Both the position numbers and the translations under genes were made by a program. From JASGMR01 sp963664675 (lineage in GTDB: Bacteria > Thermotogota > Thermotogae > Petrotogales > Kosmotogaceae), in NCBI GenBank assembly GCA_963664675.2, contig CAXXLB010000014.1, positions 310,001 to 374,000 on the forward strand: a stretch of DNA of 64,000 nucleotides, read 5' to 3'. Under the pieces are notes generated by a model. The model saw nothing but the letters and a program-made list of their open reading frames with translations. It was not told the origin of the DNA and ran no database searches. Shown here in pieces: positions 53,711 to 63,540 of this stretch (positions are counted from its first letter, which is position 1; each line of letters opens with the position of its first letter).

Positions 53711-54896
53711 ATGAGATTACTCTATGATTTAGCTTCCACTCAGCCTCTTGATGGTAGCAAATATCACGGAGGAGGAGAATACGGAAAAATAGTTTTCAAT
53801 GAACTTATAAAAAAAATCCGGGCAGAAGATATTTCTGTATTTTATTTGAAAAATCAATTTATTGATCCCCTGATTGAAAATAACATCAAAAAAAATAAAA
53901 TCAAATGTTATAGATTGAATAATATGAAAGAAATTGAAGATATTATAAAAAAGGAAAAAATCGACAGACTTTTTTCGCCTTTGCCTTTGAGATTGAAAGA
54001 TATTGATTTGAATGGAACGGAGTTTATTTTCACTATCCATGGATTAAGGTTTTTAGAATTGTATAAAGATGAATATGAATATAAGTATTTTAAAAAACCT
54101 GCTGATCTGGCAAAATACATAATTAAGAGATTGATTCCCGGAAAAGTGTATGAAAATTTAAGAAAAAAAAGAACTGAGTAATATATTTGATAAAAAAAAA
54201 AACAGTATTGTTTTAACTGATTCGGTTCACAGTAAGTATTCGATCATAAATGAATTTCCAAAAATAAAACAGAAAAATATTTTCGTATTTTATGCTCCAA
54301 ATACGTTTGAAAATAATGAAATTCAATCTGCACCCTTAAATATAGATGTAAAAGAGAAAGATTTTTTTCTGATTGTGAATGCCAACAGATGGATAAAAAA
54401 TTCATACAGAGCGTTGAAGGCTTTACAAAGAGTTAAAAATAAATTCGGTTTAAAGAATAAAAAAACAGTTTTGGTTGGCGATATAAACGAAAATCTGAAG
54501 AGGGAATTAAAAAAAATTAATGGAATAAGTGTAAAAAATTTACGAAGAAACGAAATGGATTATCTGTATAAAAATGCTTATGCGCTGATCTACCCCACTT
54601 TAAACGAAGGGTTCGGATATCCTCCCGTTGAAGCTATGAGGTATGGGGTTCCGGTTATTGGCTCCGCAGTGACTTCAATAACTGAAATATACGGTGAGAG
54701 TATTTTGTATTTCAATCCCTATTCGATAAAAGAAATAGAGAACAGAATTTTGCAGGTATTATTTGATGATAAAAAATATTTGGAATTATCTGATTACAGC
54801 AGGATATATTTTCAAAAAGTACTTGAAAAACAGGAAGAGGATTTGAAAAAATTGATGGACCTGTTATTACGTGAGAATCTGAATGAATTGGTATGA
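53711..54896 (+). pseudogene. Glycosyltransferase family 4, frameshifted at an A8 tract
   Basis: The first part (LLYDLASTQPLDGSKYHGGG) runs to a stop at 54181. The gene continues in the next frame from about 54171: ELSNIFDKKKNSIVLTDSVH, FLIVNANRWIKNSYRALKAL, IYPTLNEGFGYPPVEAMRYG, SITEIYGESILYF. The switch is at eight A (54163-54170); one fewer restores about 394 residues with a full GT-B fold. An A11 tract follows at 54192-54202. A TTG/ATG start inside the second part could not give an active enzyme without the acceptor domain. Confidence 0.82.
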
Positions 54897-54917
54897 TTTT
54901 TGAAAGGAATATAGATT

Positions 54918-55722
54918 ATGTATAGTTTTTCGATTCTGACTCCAACAAAAAATTCCGGTGATCTTTTAAAGAGGACCCTGGATTCTGTCCTTTCGCAGGA
55001 GAATACAGGAGAATTCTTAATCCATCATTATATTATCGATTCGATGTCGGAGGATCATACTCAAAGGGTAATTGAGGATTATATGGATAGGGCTCCCGAA
55101 AATTATCAAATATATTATATAAGAGAACCAGATAAGTCAATGACAGAAGCACTTAACAAGGGATTGAAAAGATGTGATACGGAATATTTCGGTGTATTGA
55201 ATGCGGGGGATATGTATTTAAAAAACACTTTGAAAGTTCTTTTCAAATTTTTTCTGTGAAGATAAAAACGTTGCGGGTTTTATGTTTGGATCCTATTATT
55301 ACAATGATAAAAAGATATTCAGGTCCGTATATCCTAAATTTATGAACAATAGATTTTTAATAAGTTTTTTTGATTGTCACGTTCCCTCCTGTTCGGTTTT
55401 TTTAAAGACTGAAACGGTTAAGTCTACCGGTGGATATATGGAAGAATATAAGTATTCGCAGGATTTGGAATTATATTTGAGAATAATAGACAGCGAAAAT
55501 AAATTTTATATAAACAATATGCCTGTATCGATGTTTTATAAAGACGAATCTCAGGTATCTTCGAAATTCAGGAAACTTCAGAGAAAAGAAATATATGAAT
55601 TTATTCCCTATAGAAATGTATTTAAAATTTTTGATATCTGGAAAATAAGGGGCATTGTCAGGTATTTATTTGGGGTCTATAAAAAAGAAAATATCACGGC
55701 AAACGATACCGATATCGATTGA
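54918..55722 (+). pseudogene. Glycosyltransferase family 2, frameshifted at a T6 tract
   Basis: FSILTPTKNSGDLLKRTLDS and NAGDMYLKNTLKVLF form the N-terminal GT-A part; the stop at 55259 follows a run of six T (55248-55253). With five, the frame continues FKFFCEDKNVAGFMFGSYYY and on through VPSCSVFLKTETVKSTGGYM and SQDLELYLRIIDSENKF to 55722, giving about 268 residues. This is the WcaA-like GT2 type with the catalytic QDLE in the second part. As written, the enzyme is inactive. Confidence 0.82.
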
Positions 55723-55889
55723 TTTCTTGTTTTGAGTAATTTTTTAATTCATTAGTATTATAATTATTGTTACACGGATTTGAGCAATTAAAATATAAAA
55801 ACTGGATTAATCGATAACTGAAGATCATGATGAAAAAACGTATGTATAAATATTTTTTATAATATTAATGAGAAAAAGAACCGGTAGAA

Positions 55890-57272
55890 ATGAAATTTTT
55901 TATCAAAAAATTAATGAATCCGGAAAAAACAGCAGAGGCAAGAAAAATGAAAAGCTTATCGAAGTTTTTTCAAAATATAAAAAGATCAAAAGTTATCAGA
56001 AATATAAGCCTGAACTTCGTATACAAAATTTTGGGTTATATTGTAAGTTATGTTTCTATACCTGTTTTTCTTAATTTTCTGGGAGATGACCTGTATGGTA
56101 TCTGGATAACTATCCTGTCTGTGATCTCCTGGTTCACTATTTTTGACGTGGGTTTAGGAAATGGCCTGAGAAATAATTTATCGGAATCTTTTAGCAAAAA
56201 AAATTATTCGAAGGCGAAATCTTTAATCATAACCAACTATTTATTGAATTTTCTTATATGTTTGCTTTTTTTTGTTGTTATATTTTTTGTGGTAAATTCT
56301 CTGGATTTTATAAAACTGTTTTCAACTGATCTGTTGAGCAATGATCAATTTCAGGGTATTTTTCTGCTGTGTAGTTTTTTGTTTTTAATAAATCTTGTGT
56401 TAAAAAATGTAAACCAGCTGTATTATGCCACAGAAGAACCTTCTTATAACGGATTAAATATATTGATTTTTCAATTGCTCGCATTGGGGATAATTGTAAT
56501 TATTTCAATATTTGTGTCCAAAAATTTAATTTTAATGGTTATAATATACAATCTGTCTTTAATATTCTCCAATTTATATTTTACTTTTTTGTTTTTTAAA
56601 AAATATCCATATCTGAAACCAGGATTTTCCGATTTTAATTTAACGCATTGTAAGCCTTTACTTAACTTAGGTTTTAAGTTTTTTTTGATTCAGATTTCAG
56701 GTATTATTTTATTTTCTACAGATAATCTTATAGTAAGTTATTTATTTGGACCAAAATATGTTACTGAATATTCCCTGATAAGAAAATATTATATGATCCT
56801 CACGAGTGTACATTCCGGGATTATTCTCAATTCTTTATGGTCAAGTTATACGATAGCTTATAATAATGGTAATACTTTATGGATAAAGAAAGTATATAAA
56901 AAGAACCTTTTGTTATTAATTCTTTTGTTGATTCTTTTTGTTTTTATGTTCTTTTTTCAAAAAACTTTCTTCGGAATCTGGCTGGGTTCTAATAATGTGG
57001 TAGTCGATGGAAATTTAAATCTGTTATGGTGTGTATATTCTTTTGCTTACGCGGTTAATGGAGTGAACGTAATATTATTAAACGGGCTAAACGTTTTGAA
57101 AGCTCAACTTATCCTGGCTATTATTACTGCAGTAATCAACATCCCATTATCGCTTTTCCTGGGAAGTATTTTTGCTTCCAGCGGTGTTATTCTTGCCACT
57201 TTAATTTGTTTGTCGCCCGGTATAATAATTTTCCCTGTAATTATTTATAATATTATGAAGAGGTGGAAATGA
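55890..57272 (+). CDS. Oligosaccharide flippase (Wzx family), locus II
   Basis: 460 residues with about twelve membrane helices. NFVYKILGYIVSYVSIPVFL, WFTIFDVGLGNGLRNNLSES and FSTDNLIVSYLFGPKYVTEY are MOP/Wzx motifs. It is only distantly similar to the locus I flippase at 36365, so the two probably serve different repeat units. A 167-base gap without features precedes it. Confidence 0.9.
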   Translation: MKFFIKKLMNPEKTAEARKMKSLSKFFQNIKRSKVIRNISLNFVYKILGYIVSYVSIPVFLNFLGDDLYGIWITILSVISWFTIFDVGLGNGLRNNLSESFSKKNYSKAKSLIITNYLLNFLICLLFFVVIFFVVNSLDFIKLFSTDLLSNDQFQGIFLLCSFLFLINLVLKNVNQLYYATEEPSYNGLNILIFQLLALGIIVIISIFVSKNLILMVIIYNLSLIFSNLYFTFLFFKKYPYLKPGFSDFNLTHCKPLLNLGFKFFLIQISGIILFSTDNLIVSYLFGPKYVTEYSLIRKYYMILTSVHSGIILNSLWSSYTIAYNNGNTLWIKKVYKKNLLLLILLLILFVFMFFFQKTFFGIWLGSNNVVVDGNLNLLWCVYSFAYAVNGVNVILLNGLNVLKAQLILAIITAVINIPLSLFLGSIFASSGVILATLICLSPGIIIFPVIIYNIMKRWK

Positions 57273-57275
57273 TCG

Positions 57276-58439
57276 ATGAAAAAAGTTCTTAAAAGAATAT
57301 TGCCGGGAAGTATGCAAAGAAAAATAAAATCATATATTGATAATAGAATTATAAAGAATTATTATAAAACTGATTTTGAAAAAAATGCTCTGATTTCATA
57401 TATAATCAATCCATTTAAAAAAGATTCTTTATCACACACTAATTATTTTGAAGCAAGATCTATCGCAAAGATCCTCTTTGAGTTTGGTTATAATGTAGAT
57501 ATAATAAATTATAATAGAATGAAAAAATTAAACCTGGATAAATATGATTTGATAGCAGGATTTGGAGATGTTTTTCAAAGGTATTTTGAAAGTTCGGGAC
57601 ATAATCTGAAAACGATATATTATGGTGCAGGGATGCACGTATGTCATCAGAATTATGCAACTTTGAACAGGGTGAAAGACGTATATTTAAAAAAGGGAGT
57701 ATGGTTAGGGAAGTCCGCGAGATTTGTCGAAAAAACGTGGTCGCACCAAACGACTTTAGTGGATGGAATCATAGCTCTTGGAAATCAGGAATGCTTTAAT
57801 AGTTATAAAAAATATTATGATGGAAAGCTTTTTTCTGTTCCGGCAACTTATTATGCAACACAAAATGCCGGAGAAATAATAGACAATAGGGGAAAAGAGG
57901 CGGCAAAAAGTTATCTCTGGTTTGGAAGTTCGGGCCTCATTCATAAAGGGCTCGACTTGCTTTTGGATTATTTTTCACTTAATAAGGATTTGACTCTGCA
58001 TATTTGTGGTTATGTTGAAAAAGAAAAAGAATTTTGTGAGATTTATAAAAATGAATTATATAATACCGGTAATATTAAATTACATGGATTTGTGAATGTC
58101 AACAGCAGAGAATTTTATGATATATTGAAGAGCTGTTACTTTGTCATATACCCATCCTGTTCGGAAGGAGGGGCTCCTTCGGTAGTTACCACAGTTGGTA
58201 ACGGGGGTTTAATTCCTATTATTTCAAGAGAATCCTCCTTTTCAACCGGAAATGAAATATTTATTGAATCATTGAATGCAGAAGGGATTTCTGAAGCTAT
58301 AGACAGGTCTGTTTTGTTGGGAAATGAAAATTTAAAAGTTTTATCTGTGAAAAATTATGAATATGTGATAAAGAATCATTCGAATGATGTGTTTTATGAT
58401 AAGTTGAAAGAATCTATAAAAAAAATTATCGGTGATTAA
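57276..58439 (+). CDS. Glycosyltransferase, GT4-like
   Basis: 387 residues. YNVDIINYNRMKKLNLDKYD is a GT-B-like acceptor strand; LWFGSSGLIHKGLDLLLDYF and YPSCSEGGAPSVVTTVGNGG resemble GT4 donor sites. An Asn/Lys-rich N-terminus before it (RKIKSYIDNRI) is unusual. The ATG lies 3 bases after the flippase stop. Donor unknown. Confidence 0.78.
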   Translation: MKKVLKRILPGSMQRKIKSYIDNRIIKNYYKTDFEKNALISYIINPFKKDSLSHTNYFEARSIAKILFEFGYNVDIINYNRMKKLNLDKYDLIAGFGDVFQRYFESSGHNLKTIYYGAGMHVCHQNYATLNRVKDVYLKKGVWLGKSARFVEKTWSHQTTLVDGIIALGNQECFNSYKKYYDGKLFSVPATYYATQNAGEIIDNRGKEAAKSYLWFGSSGLIHKGLDLLLDYFSLNKDLTLHICGYVEKEKEFCEIYKNELYNTGNIKLHGFVNVNSREFYDILKSCYFVIYPSCSEGGAPSVVTTVGNGGLIPIISRESSFSTGNEIFIESLNAEGISEAIDRSVLLGNENLKVLSVKNYEYVIKNHSNDVFYDKLKESIKKIIGD

Positions 58440-58452
58440 TCCGGGAGAAGTT

Positions 58453-59214
58453 ATGAAGTGTAAAATATGTGGGAATGAATCGGTTTTTGTTTTCAAAGCG
58501 ACTGTTTTAAAAAAATATGAAATATCTTATTTTAGATGTCCAAAATGTGGTTTTTTGCAGACGGAAGAACCTTACTGGTTGAGTGAGGCATATAAGGAGC
58601 CAATAAACTCGGAAGATACCGGATATCTTAATAGAAATATTTATTTATCAAAGAAAATTACCGTTCTCATATCTACATTATTTAATAAAAATGGAAATTA
58701 TTTGGATTTTGCCGGTGGATACGGGATTCTGGTGAGATTAATGAGAGATATAGGTTTCAATTTTTATTGGTATGATAAATATACAGAAAATATTTTTGCA
58801 AAGGGATTTGAATTCAATGATGAGAAGATAGATGCCATTACCTCTTTTGAAAGTTTTGAACACTTTGAAAATCCGGTTGTTGAAATTGAAAAAATGTTAA
58901 AAATATCAAAGAATATAATTTTTTCCACTCTATCATTACCCTCGCCAATTCCAAAGCCTGATGACTGGTGGTATTTTGGTTTAAATCATGGACAGCATAT
59001 TTCTTTTTATTCAGAAAAGACTTTTCAATTTTTATCGGATAAATATAATCTTAAATATTACGATCTTGGACCGATCAAATTATTCACAACGAAAAAAATT
59101 CCCTTTTATTCAAAATATTTTTTGAAGTTAACTAAAATAGGAATACATAATGTTTTAGTCGATAAATCCAAAAGCAAAACAAGAGAAGATTATTTGAAGA
59201 TGAGTCGGAAATAA
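58453..59214 (+). CDS. SAM-dependent methyltransferase with N-terminal zinc ribbon
   Basis: About 253 residues. CKICGNESVFVF then FRCPKCGFLQTEE form a Cys4 zinc site; YLDFAGGYGILVRLM is the SAM loop; SFESFEHFENPVVEIEKML is the class I post-motif. This layout is common in sugar methyltransferases of polysaccharide loci. GGGAG precedes ATG 58453; an upstream in-frame GTG (58432) overlaps the previous gene. It may cap or decorate the glycan. Confidence 0.87.
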   Translation: MKCKICGNESVFVFKATVLKKYEISYFRCPKCGFLQTEEPYWLSEAYKEPINSEDTGYLNRNIYLSKKITVLISTLFNKNGNYLDFAGGYGILVRLMRDIGFNFYWYDKYTENIFAKGFEFNDEKIDAITSFESFEHFENPVVEIEKMLKISKNIIFSTLSLPSPIPKPDDWWYFGLNHGQHISFYSEKTFQFLSDKYNLKYYDLGPIKLFTTKKIPFYSKYFLKLTKIGIHNVLVDKSKSKTREDYLKMSRK

Positions 59215-60335
59215 TGAGGATATTATTTGATTATCAGATCTTCACAAATCAAAAATTCGGGGGAATATCACGATACTTTTTTGAAATAATTAAAAATTTT
59301 CAGGAAGGAAAAAATGCCGAGGCAGATATTCCGATTCTGCTTTCCAATAATCATTATTTGTCAAAGTACGGAATAACAAAGTATCATAATTTTTTCCCGA
59401 AAATTGAAAACGTAAATAAAAAGAGATTTATGACATTGATTAACAGAATGAAATCGGTTTATTTCTTAAAAAAACGAAATTATGATATATTTCACCCTAC
59501 ATATTATAATCCATATTTTTTAGACCATATTGGAAATAAGCCTTTTGTTTTAACTGTGTTCGATATGATAAATGAAAAATTGAATGATAAATTTCCACAT
59601 GATATAAAACTTACTGAAAGAAAAAAAATATTGGTAGAAAAGGCCAGTAAAATAATAGCCATATCAGAGAGTACCAAAAGGGATGTAATGGATCTTTTCG
59701 GAACGGAGGAGTCCAAAATTGAAGTTATATATCTTGCAAACTCTTTAGTACAGGATAAAATAAAAGAAACGGACCCGATTACCCCGGAAAAATTTATCCT
59801 TTTTGTGGGATCAAGATACGGTTATAAAAATTTTATTACTTTTATAAAAAGTGTTTCCGGTATATTGAAAAAAAATAAGGGGTTGAAAGTTTTTTGTGCC
59901 GGTGGAGGAGCATTCAACAAAAAAGAACTGGAATTATTTTCTGAATTGAATATAAAAGGAAGAGTGATTCAAAGAAATATCAGTGATGCTGAATTAGTGG
60001 GTTATTACAAAAATGCCGAATTGTTTGTATTTCCCTCACTTTATGAAGGTTTTGGAATACCTGTCCTGGAATCCTTTGCATGTGGCTGTCCCCTTGTCTG
60101 CAGTGATTGCAGTTCGCTTCCCGAGATAGCCGAAGATGGCGGAATGTATTTTGATCCCTATGATAAAGAATCAATGGGGAATGCCATTGATCTGGTTTTA
60201 AATGATAAAGATTTGAGAAACGGGTTGATAGAAAAAGGCTATTCTGTTCTTGAAAAATTTTCTTGGAAAAAAACCTCTGATCAAACTTTGAATTTATATA
60301 AAAAAGTTTTGGAAAACGGGAGGATGAATAAATAA
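59214..60335 (+). CDS. Glycosyltransferase family 4
   Basis: 373 residues. LFDYQIFTNQKFGGISRYFF is the usual opening of mannosyl/rhamnosyl GT4 enzymes; FVLTVFDMINEKL, FVGSRYGYKNFITFIKSV and FPSLYEGFGIPVLESFACGC with the E-x7-E motif follow. The ATG overlaps the methyltransferase stop. It is the last intact glycosyltransferase before GDP-fucose synthase, so L-fucose or mannose donors are possible. Confidence 0.9.
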   Translation: MRILFDYQIFTNQKFGGISRYFFEIIKNFQEGKNAEADIPILLSNNHYLSKYGITKYHNFFPKIENVNKKRFMTLINRMKSVYFLKKRNYDIFHPTYYNPYFLDHIGNKPFVLTVFDMINEKLNDKFPHDIKLTERKKILVEKASKIIAISESTKRDVMDLFGTEESKIEVIYLANSLVQDKIKETDPITPEKFILFVGSRYGYKNFITFIKSVSGILKKNKGLKVFCAGGGAFNKKELELFSELNIKGRVIQRNISDAELVGYYKNAELFVFPSLYEGFGIPVLESFACGCPLVCSDCSSLPEIAEDGGMYFDPYDKESMGNAIDLVLNDKDLRNGLIEKGYSVLEKFSWKKTSDQTLNLYKKVLENGRMNK

Positions 60336-60349
60336 AGAAAAATTTAATT

Positions 60350-60517
60350 CTATTTTTTCAATAACGCTTTTTGATCAATATTTTCTAATTTATCAAAATC
60401 CATGATGAGAAAATGTCATTTATTATCTTTCAGTAAGGGGAAAACATCTATTGTTTGTTTTCCCGACAGATGCCTTATGATATCTCCATTTTCAATTAGT
60501 TTTCTGTTTTTCCCTCA
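60350..60517 (-). pseudogene. Fragment of a TOTE-type archaeo-eukaryotic primase gene
   Basis: On the minus strand the frame reads NRKLIENGDIIRHLSGKQTI, DVFPLLKDNK, a stop (TGA where TGC/Cys is expected), then HFLIMDFDKLE. This matches the catalytic start of the primase domain of TOTE conflict systems (HLxGKxTIGxYPLLKDNTCxFLAxDFD). Nothing before or after continues it. It is a relic of a defence-type system once present here. The family is named from motif memory and needs an alignment. Confidence 0.6.
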
Positions 60518-60575
60518 GATTTTCTATATCCATTATTTGAATTATAATCTATAGATTGTATGAAAGTAAAATTTT

Positions 60576-60603
60576 TTGAAATATCATATTCTTTTAGTAT
60601 GAT
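60576..60603 (+). promoter_or_regulatory. Possible promoter of the GDP-fucose synthase gene
   Basis: TTGAAA (60576-60581) and TATGAT (60598-60603) are 16 bases apart, about 110 bases before the ATG. It lies in the gap after the last glycosyltransferase, where a fresh promoter would be needed. Confidence 0.4.
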
Positions 60604-60713
60604 GTGCTTTTTTATTGTCAGGAGGCGGAGATGTTATTTATGGTTTTGGTTTATAATTAATTTAGAATTAGTGCATGGTATCTTTCTCTTTAGAATCAAT
60701 GGGAGGTATTGAA

Positions 60714-61643
60714 ATGAATAAAAAAAGCAAAATATACGTAGCGGGCCACAGAGGTATGGTGGGCTCTGCAATTTTAAGAAATCTCAAAGAGAAAGGTTAT
60801 GATAATTTTGTCCTGAAATCATTCGATGAGCTTGATTTGACGGATCAAAAGGACACAAAAGATTTTTTTGAGATTGAAAAGCCTGAGTACGTTTTTCTTG
60901 CTGCTGCAAAGGTGGGAGGAATTTATGTGAATGATACTTACCCGGCAGAATTTATCTATGAAAATCTGATGGTTCAGAATAATGTTATAAAAGCTGCCCA
61001 TGATTTTAAAGTGAAAAAACTCATGTTCCTGGGTAGTTCATGTATATATCCGAAATTGTGTCCCCAGCCTATCAAAGAAGAATATCTGTTGACCGGGCTG
61101 TTGGAACCGACGAATGAGGCTTATGCACTGGCGAAAATTGTGGGATTGAAGATGTGTCAGTTTTTCAAAAAAGAGTATGGAGACAATTTCATAAGTGTGA
61201 TGCCGACGAATCTTTATGGTCCGAATGATAACTTCGATTTGAAAACGTCGCATGTTTTGCCGGCCCTGATAAGGAAATTTCATGAAGCGAAGGTTGGGAA
61301 CAAACCATTCGTAGAAATATGGGGAACCGGAACCCCAAGAAGAGAGTTTATGTATGTGGATGATATGGCTGATGCATGTGTTTACCTGATGGAGAATTAT
61401 GATGGCTTGGATCATGTGAATATAGGAACGGGAGAGGATCTGACGATAAAAGAATTGGCCGAAACGATTAAAGAGGTTATAGAATATGAAGGAGAATTTA
61501 AATTCGATGTCTCTAAACCCGATGGAACTCCTCAGAAATTGCTGGATGTGACAAAATTGAACCGGTTGGGCTGGAAACATAAGATCGGTTTGAAAGATGG
61601 AATAATGAGAACGTATATTTCATACAGAGAAACAAAGATATAA
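60714..61643 (+). CDS. fcl: GDP-L-fucose synthase
   Basis: About 309 residues. YVAGHRGMVGSAILRNL is the NADP-binding loop; AAAKVGGIYVNDTYPAEFIY, GSSCIYPKLCPQPIKEEYLL and YALAKIVGLKMC (Tyr-x3-Lys) are diagnostic. GGGAGG precedes ATG 60714. It epimerises and reduces GDP-4-keto-6-deoxymannose to GDP-L-fucose. The preceding enzyme (Gmd) is not in the window, so it must be encoded elsewhere or follow another route. Confidence 0.95.
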   Translation: MNKKSKIYVAGHRGMVGSAILRNLKEKGYDNFVLKSFDELDLTDQKDTKDFFEIEKPEYVFLAAAKVGGIYVNDTYPAEFIYENLMVQNNVIKAAHDFKVKKLMFLGSSCIYPKLCPQPIKEEYLLTGLLEPTNEAYALAKIVGLKMCQFFKKEYGDNFISVMPTNLYGPNDNFDLKTSHVLPALIRKFHEAKVGNKPFVEIWGTGTPRREFMYVDDMADACVYLMENYDGLDHVNIGTGEDLTIKELAETIKEVIEYEGEFKFDVSKPDGTPQKLLDVTKLNRLGWKHKIGLKDGIMRTYISYRETKI

Positions 61644-61662
61644 AATCTATTTTTTGTCTTAA

Positions 61663-62022
61663 TTGAACAATCAATTTTATCGATATAAGAACCAGGAGAA
61701 AGGAACGATTGTGATCGGAGGGGTTGCAGTTAATAAAATCCTCACCTGGAGATTTGAAGGAGAAGAAGAACACCCGTATATGAGACTTCCTGATCCTGAA
61801 ACAGTTTATGGAAATGGATATACGGTTCTATTCAAAGATTTTGCAGATGCTTTAATTGAAAACAGGGAACCATATGTTAATGGAGAACAGGGAAGGATAG
61901 AAGATGAAATAGTACTGGCGATATATAAATCAACCGTAGAAAAAAGAGAAATCGAATTCCCGGTTAAAAACGTAAGATCAAAGGATTTTATTCCTTCCAA
62001 TTTGAAAAGAGTTGGGAAATAA
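61663..62022 (+). pseudogene. C-terminal remnant of a Gfo/Idh/MocA-family oxidoreductase
   Basis: 119 codons. GTIVIGGVAVNKILTWRFEG, then YTVLFKDFADALIENREPYV, NGEQGRIEDEIVLAIYKSTV and EKREIEFPV match the end of sugar oxidoreductases such as WlbA-like enzymes. The NAD-binding N-terminal half is absent, and no ribosome site precedes the TTG. It was probably a UDP-sugar 3-dehydrogenase whose 5' part was lost. Confidence 0.75.
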
Positions 62023-62415
62023 ACAATAACTAGCTGTCGATGATTTTGCGATTCTTTAATCGCTATATGCAATGTCATATATTTTTTGAATTTTTACATA
62101 TATTTTAATTGAAAAAAAATAACAAACATCTGTTTCTATAAAGAGAAATTTGATAAATATCTGGGAATAATTGAATTAAAGAAGAGATATAAAGAACTAA
62201 AATTCTTCTTAAACAATATTTTTTGATTTTGAAAAAGACAGATGTTAATTCATTTTTTATAAAAATAATTTTTGGAGTTTTACAGATGAATTATTTTGAT
62301 ATAATTAAAATGTTAAAAAAGTGAATTTGAGCCACTAAATTGAAAAAAGTATTACTTTCCTTTGATAAATAATTTTTTTATTATAATTTTCAGAAAAAGA
62401 TAGAAGGGTGAATTT
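62023..62415. other. AT-rich gap without a convincing gene
   Basis: GCGATT/AATCGC forms a small hairpin at 62048-62063. A 9-base inverted repeat, AACATCTGT (62125-62133) and ACAGATGTT (62238-62246), brackets about 105 bases in which a short frame reads KFDKYLGIIELKKRYKELKF before a stop; it may be the tail of a lost gene or a small mobile remnant. No word-array sequence. Confidence 0.4.
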
Positions 62416-63540
62416 ATGAAAAAAGGCTTTTTTATACATCTCATTTCATATGATGAGATAAAAGAACTGGAAGTTTCGGGTATTTATAAAAAAATTCGAA
62501 CTCAGGTTCGTGAATTAAACAGAAATTTTGAAGTTATTCTTGAAACACATAATCAGAAAATTGCTTTTAAAAATAAAAAGTATTGGAAATTATGGATAAG
62601 ACTTCCCTTTGCTCCGTCAGTCTATAAATGGAGATATGAAAAAAAATATTCGGAAGTGGACTTTATTTATTTTAGAAGATCGCTGATAGATAGTTCGCTT
62701 ATCAAATTTTTAAGTAGAATAAAAAAGAATAATCCAAATATAAAAATCCTTTTTGAAATAGCTACGTATCCTTATGATAATGAATTAAGCGGATTGAAAA
62801 AACTACCATTTTATATAAAGGAGAAAGTGAATCGAAGTAAATTGAAGAAAATAGTGGACAGAATAATAACATTTTCAGAAGATGAAGAAATTTTTGGTAT
62901 TCCAACCATCAAAACAATTAATGGATTGGATTTCAAAAAAGTTCCGGTGCGAAACCCGGAGCCAAAATCAAATGAAATTAACCTGATTGCAGTAGCATCT
63001 GTTGAGTATTGGCATGGATACGACAGGTTTTTAAAAGGATTAGGTGAATATTACAAAAATGGAGGGAAAAGAAATATAAAATTTCATATTGTCGGAGATG
63101 GATTTCCGATAAATGATTATAAAAAGATAATTGAAGAATTTAATATAAATGAACACGTGATTTTTTATGGTAAGAAATATGGAAAAGAACTGGATGAAAT
63201 ATATGATAAATGTAATTTAGCTCTGGCTTGCTTAGGTGGTCACAGGAAAAACCTTTATTTGAGCAGTTCACTGAAAAGCAGGGAATATGCTGCAAAGGGA
63301 TTACCAATAATTTCATCGATAAATATAGATTTTATTCCTGATGATTACAAATATTTATTGTCCTTTGAAGCCGGTGAATTGCCAATAAATATTGATAGAG
63401 TGGTGGAGTTCTACGAAAGAATTTATAAAGATAATGATAGTTTTAAGGAAGTTAATAAAGAAATCAGAGATTTTGCGGAAAAGAAATGCAGTATTTCTTT
63501 AGTGATGAAACCTGTGATTGATTTTATTTTGAAGTCATGA
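62416..63540 (+). CDS. Glycosyltransferase, GT4-like
   Basis: 374 residues. GFFIHLISYDEIKELEVSGI then YKKIRTQVRELNRNFEV is a GT-B acceptor start; IAVASVEYWHGYDRFLKGLG and KFHIVGDGFPINDYKKI are donor-domain strands; SSLKSREYAAKGLPIISSI ends the binding site. AAGGGTG precedes the ATG. It stands alone after the locus II genes and may be a late addition. Confidence 0.85.
   Translation: MKKGFFIHLISYDEIKELEVSGIYKKIRTQVRELNRNFEVILETHNQKIAFKNKKYWKLWIRLPFAPSVYKWRYEKKYSEVDFIYFRRSLIDSSLIKFLSRIKKNNPNIKILFEIATYPYDNELSGLKKLPFYIKEKVNRSKLKKIVDRIITFSEDEEIFGIPTIKTINGLDFKKVPVRNPEPKSNEINLIAVASVEYWHGYDRFLKGLGEYYKNGGKRNIKFHIVGDGFPINDYKKIIEEFNINEHVIFYGKKYGKELDEIYDKCNLALACLGGHRKNLYLSSSLKSREYAAKGLPIISSINIDFIPDDYKYLLSFEAGELPINIDRVVEFYERIYKDNDSFKEVNKEIRDFAEKKCSISLVMKPVIDFILKS

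Noticed and set aside
53623..53727. 34-codon frame between two locus II glycosyltransferases
   Set aside because: It has a possible AGAGGGA site but overlaps the next gene and shows no family feature; kept out for lack of support.
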